From Raffaelea ambrosiae (lineage: Eukaryota; Ascomycota; Sordariomycetes; Ophiostomatales; Ophiostomataceae), in assembly GCA_002778195.1 (NCBI GenBank), contig PCDI01000006.1:2113950-2177949 (forward strand): a stretch of DNA of 64,000 nt. The letters are read 5' to 3'. Below the pieces are notes generated by a model. That model did no database searches and had not been told where the DNA came from. It saw nothing but the letters and a program-made list of their open reading frames with translations. Of the stretch, positions 39,184-50,481 are shown piece by piece. Positions within the stretch are counted from its first letter, which is position 1. Each line of letters opens with the position of its first letter. The translations under genes were made by a program, and so were the position numbers.

Positions 39184-41527
39184 GACCCAGTCACTGGAAG
39201 TCTGTCAGAGCGGCTAGTGAACAAAGAAGGGAGAAATGACTTGCTGCTCTCGTCTATTCCTCTTGCGATTACACGTACATGAGCAACACGGGTATGAACA
39301 AAGAGACTCTGAAAGGGATCTTTGATTCGGACCTTGTCATGAGGCGTGGTTCAGGGACCTCTCGTTGCCGTCCCGGGTCAAAGGAGCCCGGGGCGACGGC
39401 GGGACGCTCCATTGAGTTGGTCATTCGAATTGTGGCGAGGGGGTTACACATAAAACAAGAGAGAGCTGAAAGAACGTTGCGGCAGTCTTGGTTCTGCGCT
39501 TTTGGATGCCACGCCCAGCCCTTGTATATTCTTTCAAGTCTTTGGAGGAGACGGGGGCATGGCCTCCAATATGCGCGTTCGCCCGGTCTGCCCCCTGTCA
39601 TGTTGTACACAAAGGACTCCGGCTTCGGTTCTGTACGAGGACGGAACTTCCCACTTGCACTGGCGTGTTTGTGAATGACGCGGGTAGCCGAACAAAGTGA
39701 ATGACGAGACAAGCCACAGCGTCATGGCAAAGAGATAAAGAGAAGATCGAAAGAAGGACTGGGAAGAACGAAAATGCTGAAAGAAGGGTTCAGCAAGGTG
39801 GGGTCAATGTTTCAACCAGCCAGGTAAATAAAGAACGAAAGAAGACCGAAACAGAAGGATGAGAAAGAGAGAGAAATCGGAGGTGAGATGGAGCGAGTGA
39901 AAGGACACGAGGAATACAAAGAAATCAATGAAGAAAACGGCAAAAAAAAAAAAAGAAGAAGAAAGAAGGAAGAAAAAATATCGTTGATGACGTGTGGTCT
40001 CTCGTCTATGTTGGCCGCCAAAGAAAGACAAAACTCTGCCGCGGCGGCATGGTCAAGTCAAAAAGGGAACGGGAGTGTCGTCTCAGAATGGGGCGGCGGC
40101 CGGTATCTGGGGATGCAAGAGCTATGCTGTGTACGGGTCAAGAATTGCGAGTGTCAGAGGGAGTGAGAGGACACTTTGTTCGCCCTGCTTCAGTGCCATT
40201 TCGTCAAAGAGAACGTGGTATCATCAGGTGACGACAAATGTTCAGGGCAAAAAAAGGACGTGTCAGAAAATCAGAGGGAAGAAAACTACTCTGTTGTAAC
40301 AGAGGGGATCGATTTCCACCAACAATACGCATTCAAAGGCGCCCTTGGCCCATCCCACCGGATGGCGGACCAGCATGGCGGGATGCCATTTATTCCTGGA
40401 TTGGAGGGCAAAACTGGAGAGTGTAACCTATTACTAGCCCCTACTGTTTGTAAGGAGCGCAAAATGTAAAAATTATTTACAGGGGGGGGAGGGAGACTAC
40501 AAAAAAGTCAAGTCACAGACCAATCCGACAGGTGCAACTTATAACAAATAGGTCTTCTTTGTTTTCGCGAGTATCGGAGGCGTCCGTCTCCGTAACAGAA
40601 AAGCGCATTGGTGTCGGGGCTGTCTGTCATAAATCATGTACTTCCGGCGAGATTTCGATTCAGTCAAAAGGCTTAAAATGTGGGAAGAGCAAAAAGCGGT
40701 GCACCAAATTAATTAAATAAAACATAAAAGAGGACAGAAGGTACCGCATGGTACGACTAAGTTTATAACAGAAATGGGTCAAATGGAAGGTAATCAAAAG
40801 AAAAAGGGGAAATGGAATTAAGAAGACAGAGCATTAATGAGAGACCTTTCTGGTAAGAAGAAGAGGTAGGGGAAAGGTTCCAGCCTAAGGAAGAAAGGAA
40901 TCTTCCCTTCTGAGCACGGCAGGAGTCAACCAAAAACCTGTCATGAGGGCAATTTCTTCGGTGGTCATTGGCCATGTCCCTCGAAGTCGAAAGCTCTCCG
41001 TTTAGACTCTTCCCCAGCTTTGGCCCACTCAGTCCCAACGTTTTGGCACGTGAGGGCGACCGTTACGTGCCAAAATAAGGCATGGGCCACTCAACGGGGC
41101 GGTAAGGGCACTAATACGGAGTAGTTCCCGATGGGCTCTCAAAGGTGGGGTTGCGTCGTTTTCTTACACGTATTTGTGTCTATGTCAGCAAACGGACGTC
41201 CGCAACCAGAGGCTGCGGATATTCTGCCTGGGATCGCTGTTGTGGCGTTTTATGAAAGTGTCGTGGTCATGTGCGTGCAGAATTTTAAGAGAGAGGGTGT
41301 TCTGCGCGCCATGTTTTGAGTATTGATCGCCGCACGCGGTATCACGTGTCGTTGTCTACATACTCATCGTGCGCCGTGTGTACCGACCTCACTCCCTTTG
41401 TATTTTTATATACCAGGGGCTCTTCTGGGTTGGGATGTGTTTTGGGATAGATGGTGTTTGGCGCTGTGCTTCGTAACGGCGGAGAAAGCGGCCGACGCAA
41501 GAAGGGCCTACGATGCACGCGCAGCTT

Positions 41528-41565
<38 letters not shown>

Positions 41566-42309
41566 TCAAAAATCAAAAATCAAAACCCTATGATAAGTAA
41601 ATAAAACACCTGGGAGGCAAACGCAGAAGACCGGCCTTGGCGCCGAAAGAAGTGTTTGGATGTTATGACCGAGGGTACGATCTAAAGGTTTATGCTGGCA
41701 GAGGGGTCAAGGCTCAACTGTTAGTCTTGTGGTTCGTTCCTTGTTCTGCCGCCGATTTCCGCTTATCTTGCATACATCGCGCCGGGGCTGTCTGGTGGTC
41801 GACAATAGGGTCCAGAGTCCAGAAGAAGGCGGCAGATCGCTCAGGCGTGCCCAAATTTTGTGAGTCCGTCTTTTGAAGGACAGGCCGGGCACACTCACGG
41901 ATTATTCTATGTCCGTATCTGGATTCACCAATAGTAATTCCTCCCCTTGGAAAACGGCCCCACACCATTTAGCCATCGAATAGACCGTCCAAATACGCCT
42001 CCGTCTTTAATCGAGTGAAATCCAAATAAACTTCTACGCCTTATTTCTTATTTTCCTCTTTCTTCTGCCCCGTCTCTACACTCTCCAACCTACGCCGGTT
42101 TCCGCCCGCCGTCCTCTCCGTAAGGGGGCACCTTGTGTTATTTTTGTATCCGCTTACGCCGTCGCCCTCTTTGTTCCCCTTCTCTTTCGCTGCGCCAGCT
42201 CGTAGGTAAAGTTACTGTGCGTCTGTGACTTTGTCTTTGTGTTGTCTCTCCATCCCACCCCTTTGTTTTCTTTGTGCTGTCTCGTGTCGTGCCGTCGTGA
42301 GGACAAGGC
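39184..42309. other. 3.1-kb intergenic tract, no gene supported
   Basis: It is AT-rich with purine tracts (39820-39980) and a hairpin at 41041-41075 (11-bp perfect arms TTTTGGCACGT/ACGTGCCAAAA). A (TA)14 microsatellite lies at 41531-41558, followed by AAAAATC repeats. A minus-strand frame at 39269-39712 (147 codons) has no motif and is left out. Confidence 0.45.
41531..41558. repeat. (TA)14 microsatellite
   Basis: It is an uninterrupted TA dinucleotide run, directly followed by three AAAAATC-type units. Confidence 0.95.
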
Positions 42310-42451
42310 ATGGAAGACGCTAGCTCGACCGTCGCCCACCAGGGCTCCACGGAAAAGTGAGTCAAAGTCTCTAGTGTCATCGCCCTCCTCTTTTCTTTCG
42401 CGTTCAGTCGTCGGTTATGTCATGACGTCGACGTATACATGTCTCCATGTA

Positions 42452-42520
<69 letters not shown>

Positions 42521-42797
42521 TCGATCTGACCTCCCCCCTCCTCGCAGCGGTGGCACGACGGGACAAACTGTCGTCGAGGATCGTGGTGCTTCTGTCGCTC
42601 GCGTATCGGATAGCGATGGCATGGAAGGCCACGATCAGGTCGCCGTCGAGGGTGAAGATCTCGCGGGACCTCGCGAGGTGCAGACGCAAGAGTGGCTTAC
42701 CCAGACCCTGGCCAGCCTGCCCCGCTATCGGGCCCCTGTCGGTAATCCAACCGAACAGCCCGACATGCTCTTGCGCGAGTTGGAGCGCATGTTCTAA
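42310..42797 (+). CDS. Small two-exon hypothetical protein (98 aa)
   Basis: Exons 42310-42356 and 42548-42797 are joined across a 191-nt GTGAGT...CAG intron and give 98 residues. The splice keeps frame. The protein is acidic and polar (MEDASSTVAHQGSTE..., VSDSDGMEGHDQVAVEGEDL), with a C-terminal block WLTQTLASLPRYRAP...LLRELERMF that looks conserved and helical. No signal peptide or membrane segment is present. I do not recognise a family. The intron carries a (TC)n(GT)n microsatellite (42452-42516). A nuclear or cytosolic small adaptor is a guess. The consensus splice sites and codon quality of exon 2 support a real gene. Confidence 0.6.
42452..42516. repeat. Compound (TC)12(GT)20 microsatellite
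   Basis: The TC run (42452-42476) passes directly into a GT run (42477-42516), inside the intron of the small gene at 42310-42797. Confidence 0.95.
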
Positions 42798-44878
42798 GAG
42801 ACACACAAAAACAAAAACAAGAAAGATGCACGTCGTGGCCAGTGGTGGTTGTGGGCGTTCATCCCATCTTGGGCGCCGGACAGAAGTTTGGCCTCAAAAT
42901 TGGTTTTGGTTTCCCAAGTCGCTCCTTTCTGCCACTCGTCCATTTTTGGCAGGCGGTGAATCGGCTGGTTTGGTAGGGTGTCACGTGATGTTACCTGCGG
43001 GGTTTGCATAGTCAAGCCACCAGGCACAAACTTGGCCGGATGTCCGTGTTGTGTGGGTATTGGTCATTGTGAAGGCCTCATGGCAACGTCGATGTTCATG
43101 AGGAGGGCAATAGCCTTCATGGAGGGTAGCCTCTTCTGCTTTGCCTTTTGGTTAGGTGTCAGTATCTGCCTGGCCCATACTCACCCCAAAAATCCCTCCC
43201 CCTAAGACTTTTGATGAGGGAAAAGAAGCACAACGCATCCTCTGATTTCCTCTCTCCTCTGATGAACTGTTTTTCTGTTCTGTTTTTGCGTCTTCCCTGT
43301 CGATTTATCTTGGATTTTCCTTTTGCTTCGCTTGATGATGGGGAAGGCTTGTGTTTGTGTGCGTGTCGAATATTTGTGTGCGTGTCGAATGTCAGTGTTT
43401 GTTCTCCTGTATCTTGCTGCTGGCTATGCGAGATGTTCATCGGGAGCATGTGGATGCATATGCTCGGCCAAGTAACGACAACAGCATGCTTTGGTTTGGG
43501 GTATGAAAAAGAGAAGATGGCAAAAAGAAAACGGTTGTAAGGGAGAAGGGAAAAGGGAAAAGGGAAAAGTTCGATCGGCTGAAATTGTGTTGGCCTAAGC
43601 GCTCTGATTGGGCCCCACGTCTGAGGCCTACGGAAGATCTCTTTTCCTTCGCGCCTCCTCTCTGCCTGTTCTGCACTTATTCTTGGATAGGTCGTATTAT
43701 AGTTGGTCGCTACCTTGTTCGTACGGGTCTGCGGATGAATTTATTGAAATTTTGCCTTCTCGCGGTTTTTTTCTTCTTTTTTTTCATTGGCAAAGTCGTG
43801 GTTTTGACGTGTCTTCCTCGGGAGACTCACCTAATCATCGGGCAGGCATCCCAAGATGTTCTCCCCTCCGTCTTGTCAAATGTAGTCCGCATTGTCCATC
43901 TCCTGGAGCTCGGCATGTGTCGCATGAGCTCCCTTTCTTCTATATGCATAGCGTGCGATCATTGACTTCCACATCCACGTCCGTCAACACAGACAAATTC
44001 TGTGCAGTCGGTGTTCACTGGACATGATGGAATAGACTTCTCTTTTCGTGTTTTGTTGTTCGTAGTCGATGATTGACTATATGATGTTTCTCAACAGTTG
44101 GGCAGTGATGTGATCCTCGGGGTTGGGTAGAGGTGCTCTTTTGTGGTAATAGTAGTCCTCATTGGTGCTGCTGCTTTCGGCTATCGTGTCGCCGGCAGCC
44201 ATTTATCCTATCGATCCTGTGCTCGTCGACAATGCGTTTTGGGCATGCAGATGTACCCATTCTGTGGCCGTCTTATGTTACTTTTCGACACTCGTGCATC
44301 AGTTTCGACGGGATACTTCCGCCGCTGCTGACCATCGTGATTTTGTGGAAGCCACATTTTTGGGTGTTTGGTGTAGCCAACACGAGCCCTGTGGGATTGT
44401 CTCGCTTTCCTGAGAATTTAACTGGACGGAGCCCTCGGCAAATGAATCAGGACTTGTCAGGAGGGGGGTCAGGCCTCCAGACTTTCGTAATATCCGTTGT
44501 CGTCATACTATGATTGGCCTGGCAGTGACTCTATCCATTCGTACGGGTAATCGTGTCGTTGGCTTTGCCTCTCTCCCCACCCCCTCTCCATGTGCTGACC
44601 GTCTTGTTTTTCCTTTCTATCTCACGGTCTGTCCTGACGTCAAAGATTGTGTTGATGGCCACCTGGTCTAGTTTGCGGGTTCAACACGAGATTTGTGGCA
44701 CACGACCCATTTTCTGTTTCAGGTTTCATCCTTTCGGAGAACTACCGCGCCGCACGAGTCCAGGTAGACTATGGATTGAGCGAAAGCCAGCTACAGTTTG
44801 GCTGTCCTCTTTCCTCCAAGAACGTCATCAATTTGTGTTCAAATATATAAGTTGCAGAGTTTTTCCACTCTGCGGGTT
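42798..44878. other. Intergenic, no gene supported
   Basis: Many short pyrimidine-rich frames occur on the plus strand, none with a motif. GGGAAAA repeats lie near 43547-43568. Confidence 0.4.
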
Positions 44879-47323
44879 CTAGCCACCTCTCCGGCCCAGG
44901 TCCCGCCTGACCTTCCGGACCTTGGATCCAAGCATCCTCCTCTCACCGCCCTTAAGAATCACCACCCAAGGAACTTCGGAATCTTCACCGCTGCCCGTTT
45001 TGCGCCGCGTCTCGTTAGCCCGTTCGCCAGTTGTCTTCGCACCTTCACCGCTGCCGCCTTCTTCTTCATCCTCGTCGTCGTCGTTCTCGTCATCGTCAGA
45101 CACGTCGCTGTCAGCACATTCTTTGCCTTCCTCTTCGTTGTCTTCTACCTCGTCCTCGTCTTCATCCTTCTCTGTGCTCGCTTCCGCGGCGACACCAGCA
45201 ACATTAGCAGCACCAGCCCTCTGGCCGTAAAACTCTTCGGTGTACGCCCACGTCGGCCGGTCCGTCTTGCCGCATACCAAAACCACCCCCAGACCGTCCT
45301 GTCGCAGAACGTCTTCCACAGCGGTCTCCATAAATACCGGCGTCACGAGACGAACGACTTTCGTTTGCGGGTCAAAGCTATGAACGAACGCCATACCCAG
45401 CGATCGTGAATACTGCGGATCGAGCGTGTTGCCGCCGCGGTTGTCGAAGTACGGGATACCCTCGGGCGAACGCAAGATTGCGGGAAGAGCACGTATGGCA
45501 CTTCCGGATACACTCGTATCCTCGTCGTCATCCACCTGCATGCCTTCGTCCTCCGTGTTGGAGTCAGTGCCAGCGTCGGCACCGTCACGTATCATGTGGA
45601 AAGCCGACGCATGCTCGATTGCGACAATGGACACGACCGTTCCGGAAATCTGCAACAGCAGATTTTCTGGAGTGACCTGCGAATTGTAGCACACTACCCC
45701 GAGTATGCCGCTTTCGGGTCCTGCATATGGCACTGTCCATGGTCTCATAGCCATGATGGGTGTTGCGTTCCACGTCGGGTACGACTTGTTGGTGCTCTGA
45801 GCACCCGCGGCAGCGAGGTCCAGGTGAAAATAAGACACGGCCTGCATGGCCCGTAATTGGCTCGACACTCGGACCTTATACTGGCCAGTCTGCGATGGCA
45901 GCTCGAGAAATGGAATGGCCGGTTGTGCCGACTTGAGACGTTTGACCGTCTTCTTGGGCCCGGCATCCGACATGTAGATAATGTGTGTGGGCTGGATTTT
46001 TTGCACAATCTCCACGAGGCTTTCCAAGCCACTGCCCAGAATCCAGCCCGGCGTATTGATGATGAGCGGACAGCGGTTGCGCCAGTCCCGGCGGTAGACC
46101 GCATACAGGTCCATCACACACTCCATGTAGTGCTCGGGGTCCGCGGCGGGCGAGATGGACAGGATATCGTGTGCCCGCACTATGCGGTTGCTTCCGTAGT
46201 TGGCGTATGGATGACAAAATGGCGGTGACAAGTTGGGTTCACCAGCGTGCACTAGCGACAAGGTCCCTGGGGTGCCATATTCTGGCTGGCCGGGGTCAAT
46301 GTCCAACACGGCCACGGCCGGGACCCTCTTTTTTTTCTGCTTCTGCTTCTGCTTGCCTTCCGGAACATCAGTGAGAAGACGGTTGGCCAACAGCCGCGAG
46401 AACGTAGATTTTCCCGATGACTTGGGTCCGCAGACAAAGAAAACTTCATGGCCAAGTTTTCCAGTGGACTCTTTTCCAGAGGCCAAATCTGAAATCAGCT
46501 TGTTCCATTCGGGGGGTGAAACAAGATCTTGCGATCTTTCCGTGCCTTCTTCCGATGAGTAAATCTGCAGGGGAAGGTTAGAAGACCAAGCGGATGAATC
46601 CCGGGACAGGTTCTACTTGCAATTTGGAACGTGGCGTTGGACGCGTCGGACATGCTGTCCTCTCCCGTGGTCTGCTGCTCACTCCACAGGTGTCTGAACA
46701 TGAGGGAAAGTGTTTCCAGGTTGCGGATAGACGGCGCAGCCGGGTGAGAATCGATGATGATAGAGGCTTCGTCGAAGCACCTAATGACAGGCAAGGCATG
46801 GCATACCGGTGCATGGACCCAGTAGGTCTTGGGCGATGCTCTCAATGTGGTCCCAGCTACGGTGATTTCACCGCTGGTCACTTTGATCCCATAGCTTCCC
46901 AAAATAACAACGCGCTATGTCAATACCGCATTAGTGAAATGTGTAAAAGTTTCATTCATGTGACCACAGAACAGCCGTTGGTTCAATACCTTTCCTTCAT
47001 CCAATTGAAGAGACACGCTGCCATTCTTCCTCTCTTGGAGACTGTTGCTGAGAAGGTTGGAGCGTTGGATACGCCGAATTTTGGGTGCTGAAGTCGGCAG
47101 ATCTGCATGTCTTTGTCTAATCACAAAATGTTAGCAAGAGGCATCGTGACATTCGGGACCAATTTGCCAACCTTTTCACTGGCCGGGTCGACTCTTCTGG
47201 GATTTGGTCTACAGGCTTCTTGACCTCTTCTGCACCAGGCTGTACAGCCTCGGGCTTTGGGCTAGAACTGGGAGCCTCTGGCTCCTTATTCAAAAGGCGT
47301 TTCCTCAAAGCGAACGCACTCAT
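44879..47323 (-). CDS. GRC3: Polynucleotide 5'-hydroxyl kinase GRC3 (NOL9 homologue)
   Basis: Minus-strand exons 47323-47172, 47116-46990, 46914-46621 and 46564-44879 give 752 residues. The N-terminal region reads RVVILGSYGIKVTSGEITVAG and KTYWVHAPVCHALPVIR. The P-loop is FFVCGPKSSGKSTFSRLL, the Walker B-like segment is VLDIDPGQPEYGTPG, and INTPGWILGSGLESL and THIIYMSD follow. These define the GRC3/NOL9 kinase, which phosphorylates the 5'-OH left by Las1 cleavage of ITS2 in pre-rRNA processing and also acts in Pol I termination. A long acidic Glu/Asp tail precedes the end. Introns 1 and 2 are GT-AG (first donor GTTGGC is weak). Intron 3 (46620-46565) needs a GC donor. The gene is head-to-head with RPA34. 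Confidence 0.93.
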
Positions 47324-47806
47324 ATCTGGGTTCGCGATTGCTTCCCTCAGCGTTGTCGATGCAGCGATTTTGTGATGTTGATTTGGTGGTGACGGTTAGG
47401 AGCACCTGTAGTTGTCTCACACTGTGTCGTCCAAATCACTGTAAGAAACTATGTACGAACCGCCTGCTTCTAGAGATTCTTGGACGAATTGCTCCGTGCG
47501 AAAACGTTTAAGCTGCGAACCAATTTTTTGGCGGTGAAGCTTTTCTGCCGTGTTTTTAATTGAAGCTTAGCTATTGGGCCAATCACATGGAGCTTTCTGA
47601 CTCCACCCATATCGTCTTTTCTTCGCGACTGAACTTTTTTTTTGGACGAGCATGAGTAAAAAAAAAAGTTAAATTGAACCCCGTGAATTGTACTGCAATC
47701 GTTGGACAATTCTCCCCCTAGTTTCCGATACACAGACCAGACCAACCCAATTTTCACACAGCAGCCTTTTTCGATCCAACTTTTCGCCTGCTGACAGCCT
47801 GCGAAA
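47324..47806. promoter_or_regulatory. Compact divergent promoter, GRC3 / RPA34
   Basis: Only 483 bases separate two start codons of genes that both serve ribosome production, which suggests coordinated expression. T and A runs lie near 47635 and 47658. No specific factor site is claimed. Confidence 0.5.
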
Positions 47807-48399
47807 ATGGTGGGCCCGCGTGTGCCTCTGGGCTCACTGACAGCCCATGTAAAGGGCATGACTGGCTGGCTGGGCACTCGGCCAACGGGCGAGTCTTCTT
47901 CCCAGGCGATTCCGGACCTCAAAAACGGTGCTATCAACGGGGACCTTGGTGATGACGATGACAGTGACGAGGACACCAGCGACAGCTCTGGCGATGAGTC
48001 GGACGTGGACACGAAGAACTTTCTGAGCAAGATCAACCGCACCGCAAACGGCAGTAGCAGCCAGGCCACGCCTTCCACATCGGTCAAGATGAATGGCATC
48101 GCACTGACTAGCAAATCGGCCATAAAAAAGGCCAGCGAAAGTGACAGCGAGGACGACAAAGACGAGAGCAGTAGTGAGGCTGACGACGACGACGAAACCG
48201 CCAGCGACGAGGAGTCTGATCCTCCGGCCAAGGCAACCAACGATACCCCCAAGGCCAAGACGGTGAAGAAGTCGGAAACCAGCTCGGACTCGGATAGTGA
48301 CGAGGCCGAGTCGGAGGACGAGGACGACGAGGAGGACGACACGGATGCCGCTGCTCAAAAACAAATCACGAAGGACCACGAGACCCAAGAAAAGACGTC

Positions 48400-48442
<43 letters not shown>

Positions 48443-50481
48443 GAAGAGCCAGAGTCCGATGAAGTGGTGAAGCAGCCATCACCACCACCAAAGAAGACTG
48501 CTTCTTCTGCAAAGAAGGCCTCAGCCAAGTCTGCAGATGCCTGGTCCCAGGAATTCGTTGGGGACAGCTCGGACTCCGAGGCTGAAGAAGCCACCAACGA
48601 GATGGCTGTTGATGACGACGATGGGCAGGCTGACGAGGACGACGACGAGGAGGACACCGAGATGGTGGACCAGTCCTTTGCGCTGACCTCCAGGGAGAAC
48701 GGCGTTTCAAAGGGGTGAGATAAAACAGCCTCTTCCTGAAATTATGTGTCTGTTTGCAACCACTGACCTTCCTTCTTTTTCACAGTAGTGCTTCGTTCCA
48801 GGTTTCGTCGAAAGGCTTCGAGCTGCGGCGCGCCGATGCAGAGTCCGACGCTTCAAGCATCACCAAACTGTTCCGCCAGGCCAAGAGCGAGGGCAAGCAA
48901 CTGTGGTTCTTTACGGCACCCACCTCCGTGCCCATCAAGGTCGTCGAGAAGATGGAGATCCCCACGAACCGTGTCCACCAGGGCTTGTCCATCCTGGACA
49001 GGGGCGGCGACACTTCGTTTGGCATGGACTTTGACGATTCCACGACGACCAAGACCATCAAGCTCACCATTCCCAGCAAGGAGAACGACTATGCTCTACG
49101 TGCGTGCATCTTTTTCTCTTTTTTTTTTCTTTTTTTTCTTTAGTTCTGATTTTGCATGGCAATCTCTACTAACACGGCGTGTACAGGTGACCGGGATTTT
49201 GACCAGACCATGCAACTTACGCGGGTCACCGAGTTCACCAACCCGGCTGATGAGAACGCCGCTGCCGCCCACCATACTGCGCCGTCAGACCACCCGGGCC
49301 TCACGGCGCACAAGCCGCCCCGTCCCCAGCCCGAGGGACTGCGCCAGCGCTGGCTGCCCATTGGCTACACCGGACCGCTGCCGGCAGCCAGCAAGTCCAC
49401 GTCGGCCGTGCCCGTGCCTGTTGTGCCTCAGAGCTCGAGCGCTGCCTCCGAGAAGACGGCACGCAAGTCAAAGAAGCGCAAGCACGAGGCGGCCATTGAG
49501 ATTGACGGCGAGGAGGACGACAGCGAGCCAGCCGTCTCGGCTGCCCAAACCGAGGGTGGTGACCACGACCTGAGCCCGCGGAAGAAGGCCAAGAAGGCCA
49601 AGGCTGATGCTGAAAAGGCCGAAAAGGCCGAAAAGGCCGGAAAGACCGGCAAGGCCAAGAAGGACAAGACGACAGCCCCTGTTCCAGCCAAGATTACGCC
49701 CGTGGCGCCGCCCATTCGCGGCCTGAGCACGGCTCCGGAGTCTGCTACGACTGCTGCGACTACGGCTGGGAGCACCGTCAAGAAGACTAAGAAGAGCAAG
49801 GCGGCCAGCACCTCTACGATTCTCCCTCCTCCTCCTCCTCCTCCTGCTGCTGCCCCGGCGTCTTCCAAGAAAGAGTCAGCCATTCTGCCCCCTGTCATTG
49901 CCGGTCTGACGACGGGCAAGTCTACACCTGTAGCCAGCAAGAAGCAGTTCGATGCTCCCATCCTGCCATCGTCCTCGCAGATGTCCTTCCAGGTCGACAC
50001 GCCGTCCAAGGTGACGGGCGAGATTCCGCCGTCGCTGGCCAAGAAGAGCAAGAAGGCCAAGGAGGTGGTGGCCGCGGGTGGTGACAATGAGGAGCCCGCC
50101 ATCCAGGAGGCGGAACCGGCCGAGCCCAAGAAGAAGACCAAGAAAGAGAAGAAGGACAAGAAAGAGAAGAAGGAAAAGAAGAAGGCCAAGAAGGATGCTG
50201 CCGCTGCCGCTGTTGCTGGTGGGGAGCTCCCGGATGGTGACCCTATGGAGGTGGATGAACCTTCTGTTCCTGCTGTTGTCGTGGGCGAAGAGCAGCCGCC
50301 GCCATCAGCATCGCCCAAGAAGAGCAAGAAGGAGAAGAAGGAGAAGAAGGAGAAGAAAAAGGCCAAGGCTGCTGCGGCCGCTGCTGCTGCTGAGAAAGAA
50401 GACACGCCGCTGTCGGCATCGGGCACCTCTGCCGGCGTGCCCAAGAAGGTGACGCCGATCCCGATCCCGCACATGAATTAG
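47807..50481 (+). CDS. RPA34: RNA polymerase I subunit A34.5 (RPA34)-like protein
   Basis: Exons 47807-48714, 48786-49099 and 49187-50481 give 838 residues. Exon 1 encodes a Ser/Asp/Glu-rich acidic tract with an Asp run (near 48405-48438). The A34.5 core spans the junctions: FELRRADAESDASSITKLF, KQLWFFTAPTSVPIKVVEKM, DDSTTTKTIKLTIPSKEN, DFDQTMQLTRVTEF and RQRWLPIGYTGP. The C-terminal half is Lys-rich with KKEKKEKK repeats typical of the subunit tail that contacts rDNA chromatin. The protein pairs with A49 to form the TFIIF-like heterodimer of Pol I. Introns are GTGAGA...CAG and GTGCGT...CAG, the second with CTAAC. The acidic N-terminal tract of about 300 residues is longer than in yeast Rpa34. 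Nucleolar location is inferred. Confidence 0.88.

Noticed and set aside
39269..39712. 147-codon minus-strand frame
   Set aside because: No recognisable motif, in AT-rich intergenic DNA, with an equally plausible opposing frame.
41531..42516. Microsatellites considered as part of a CRISPR-like or centromeric array
   Set aside because: Simple dinucleotide runs without spaced unique segments or higher-order repeat.
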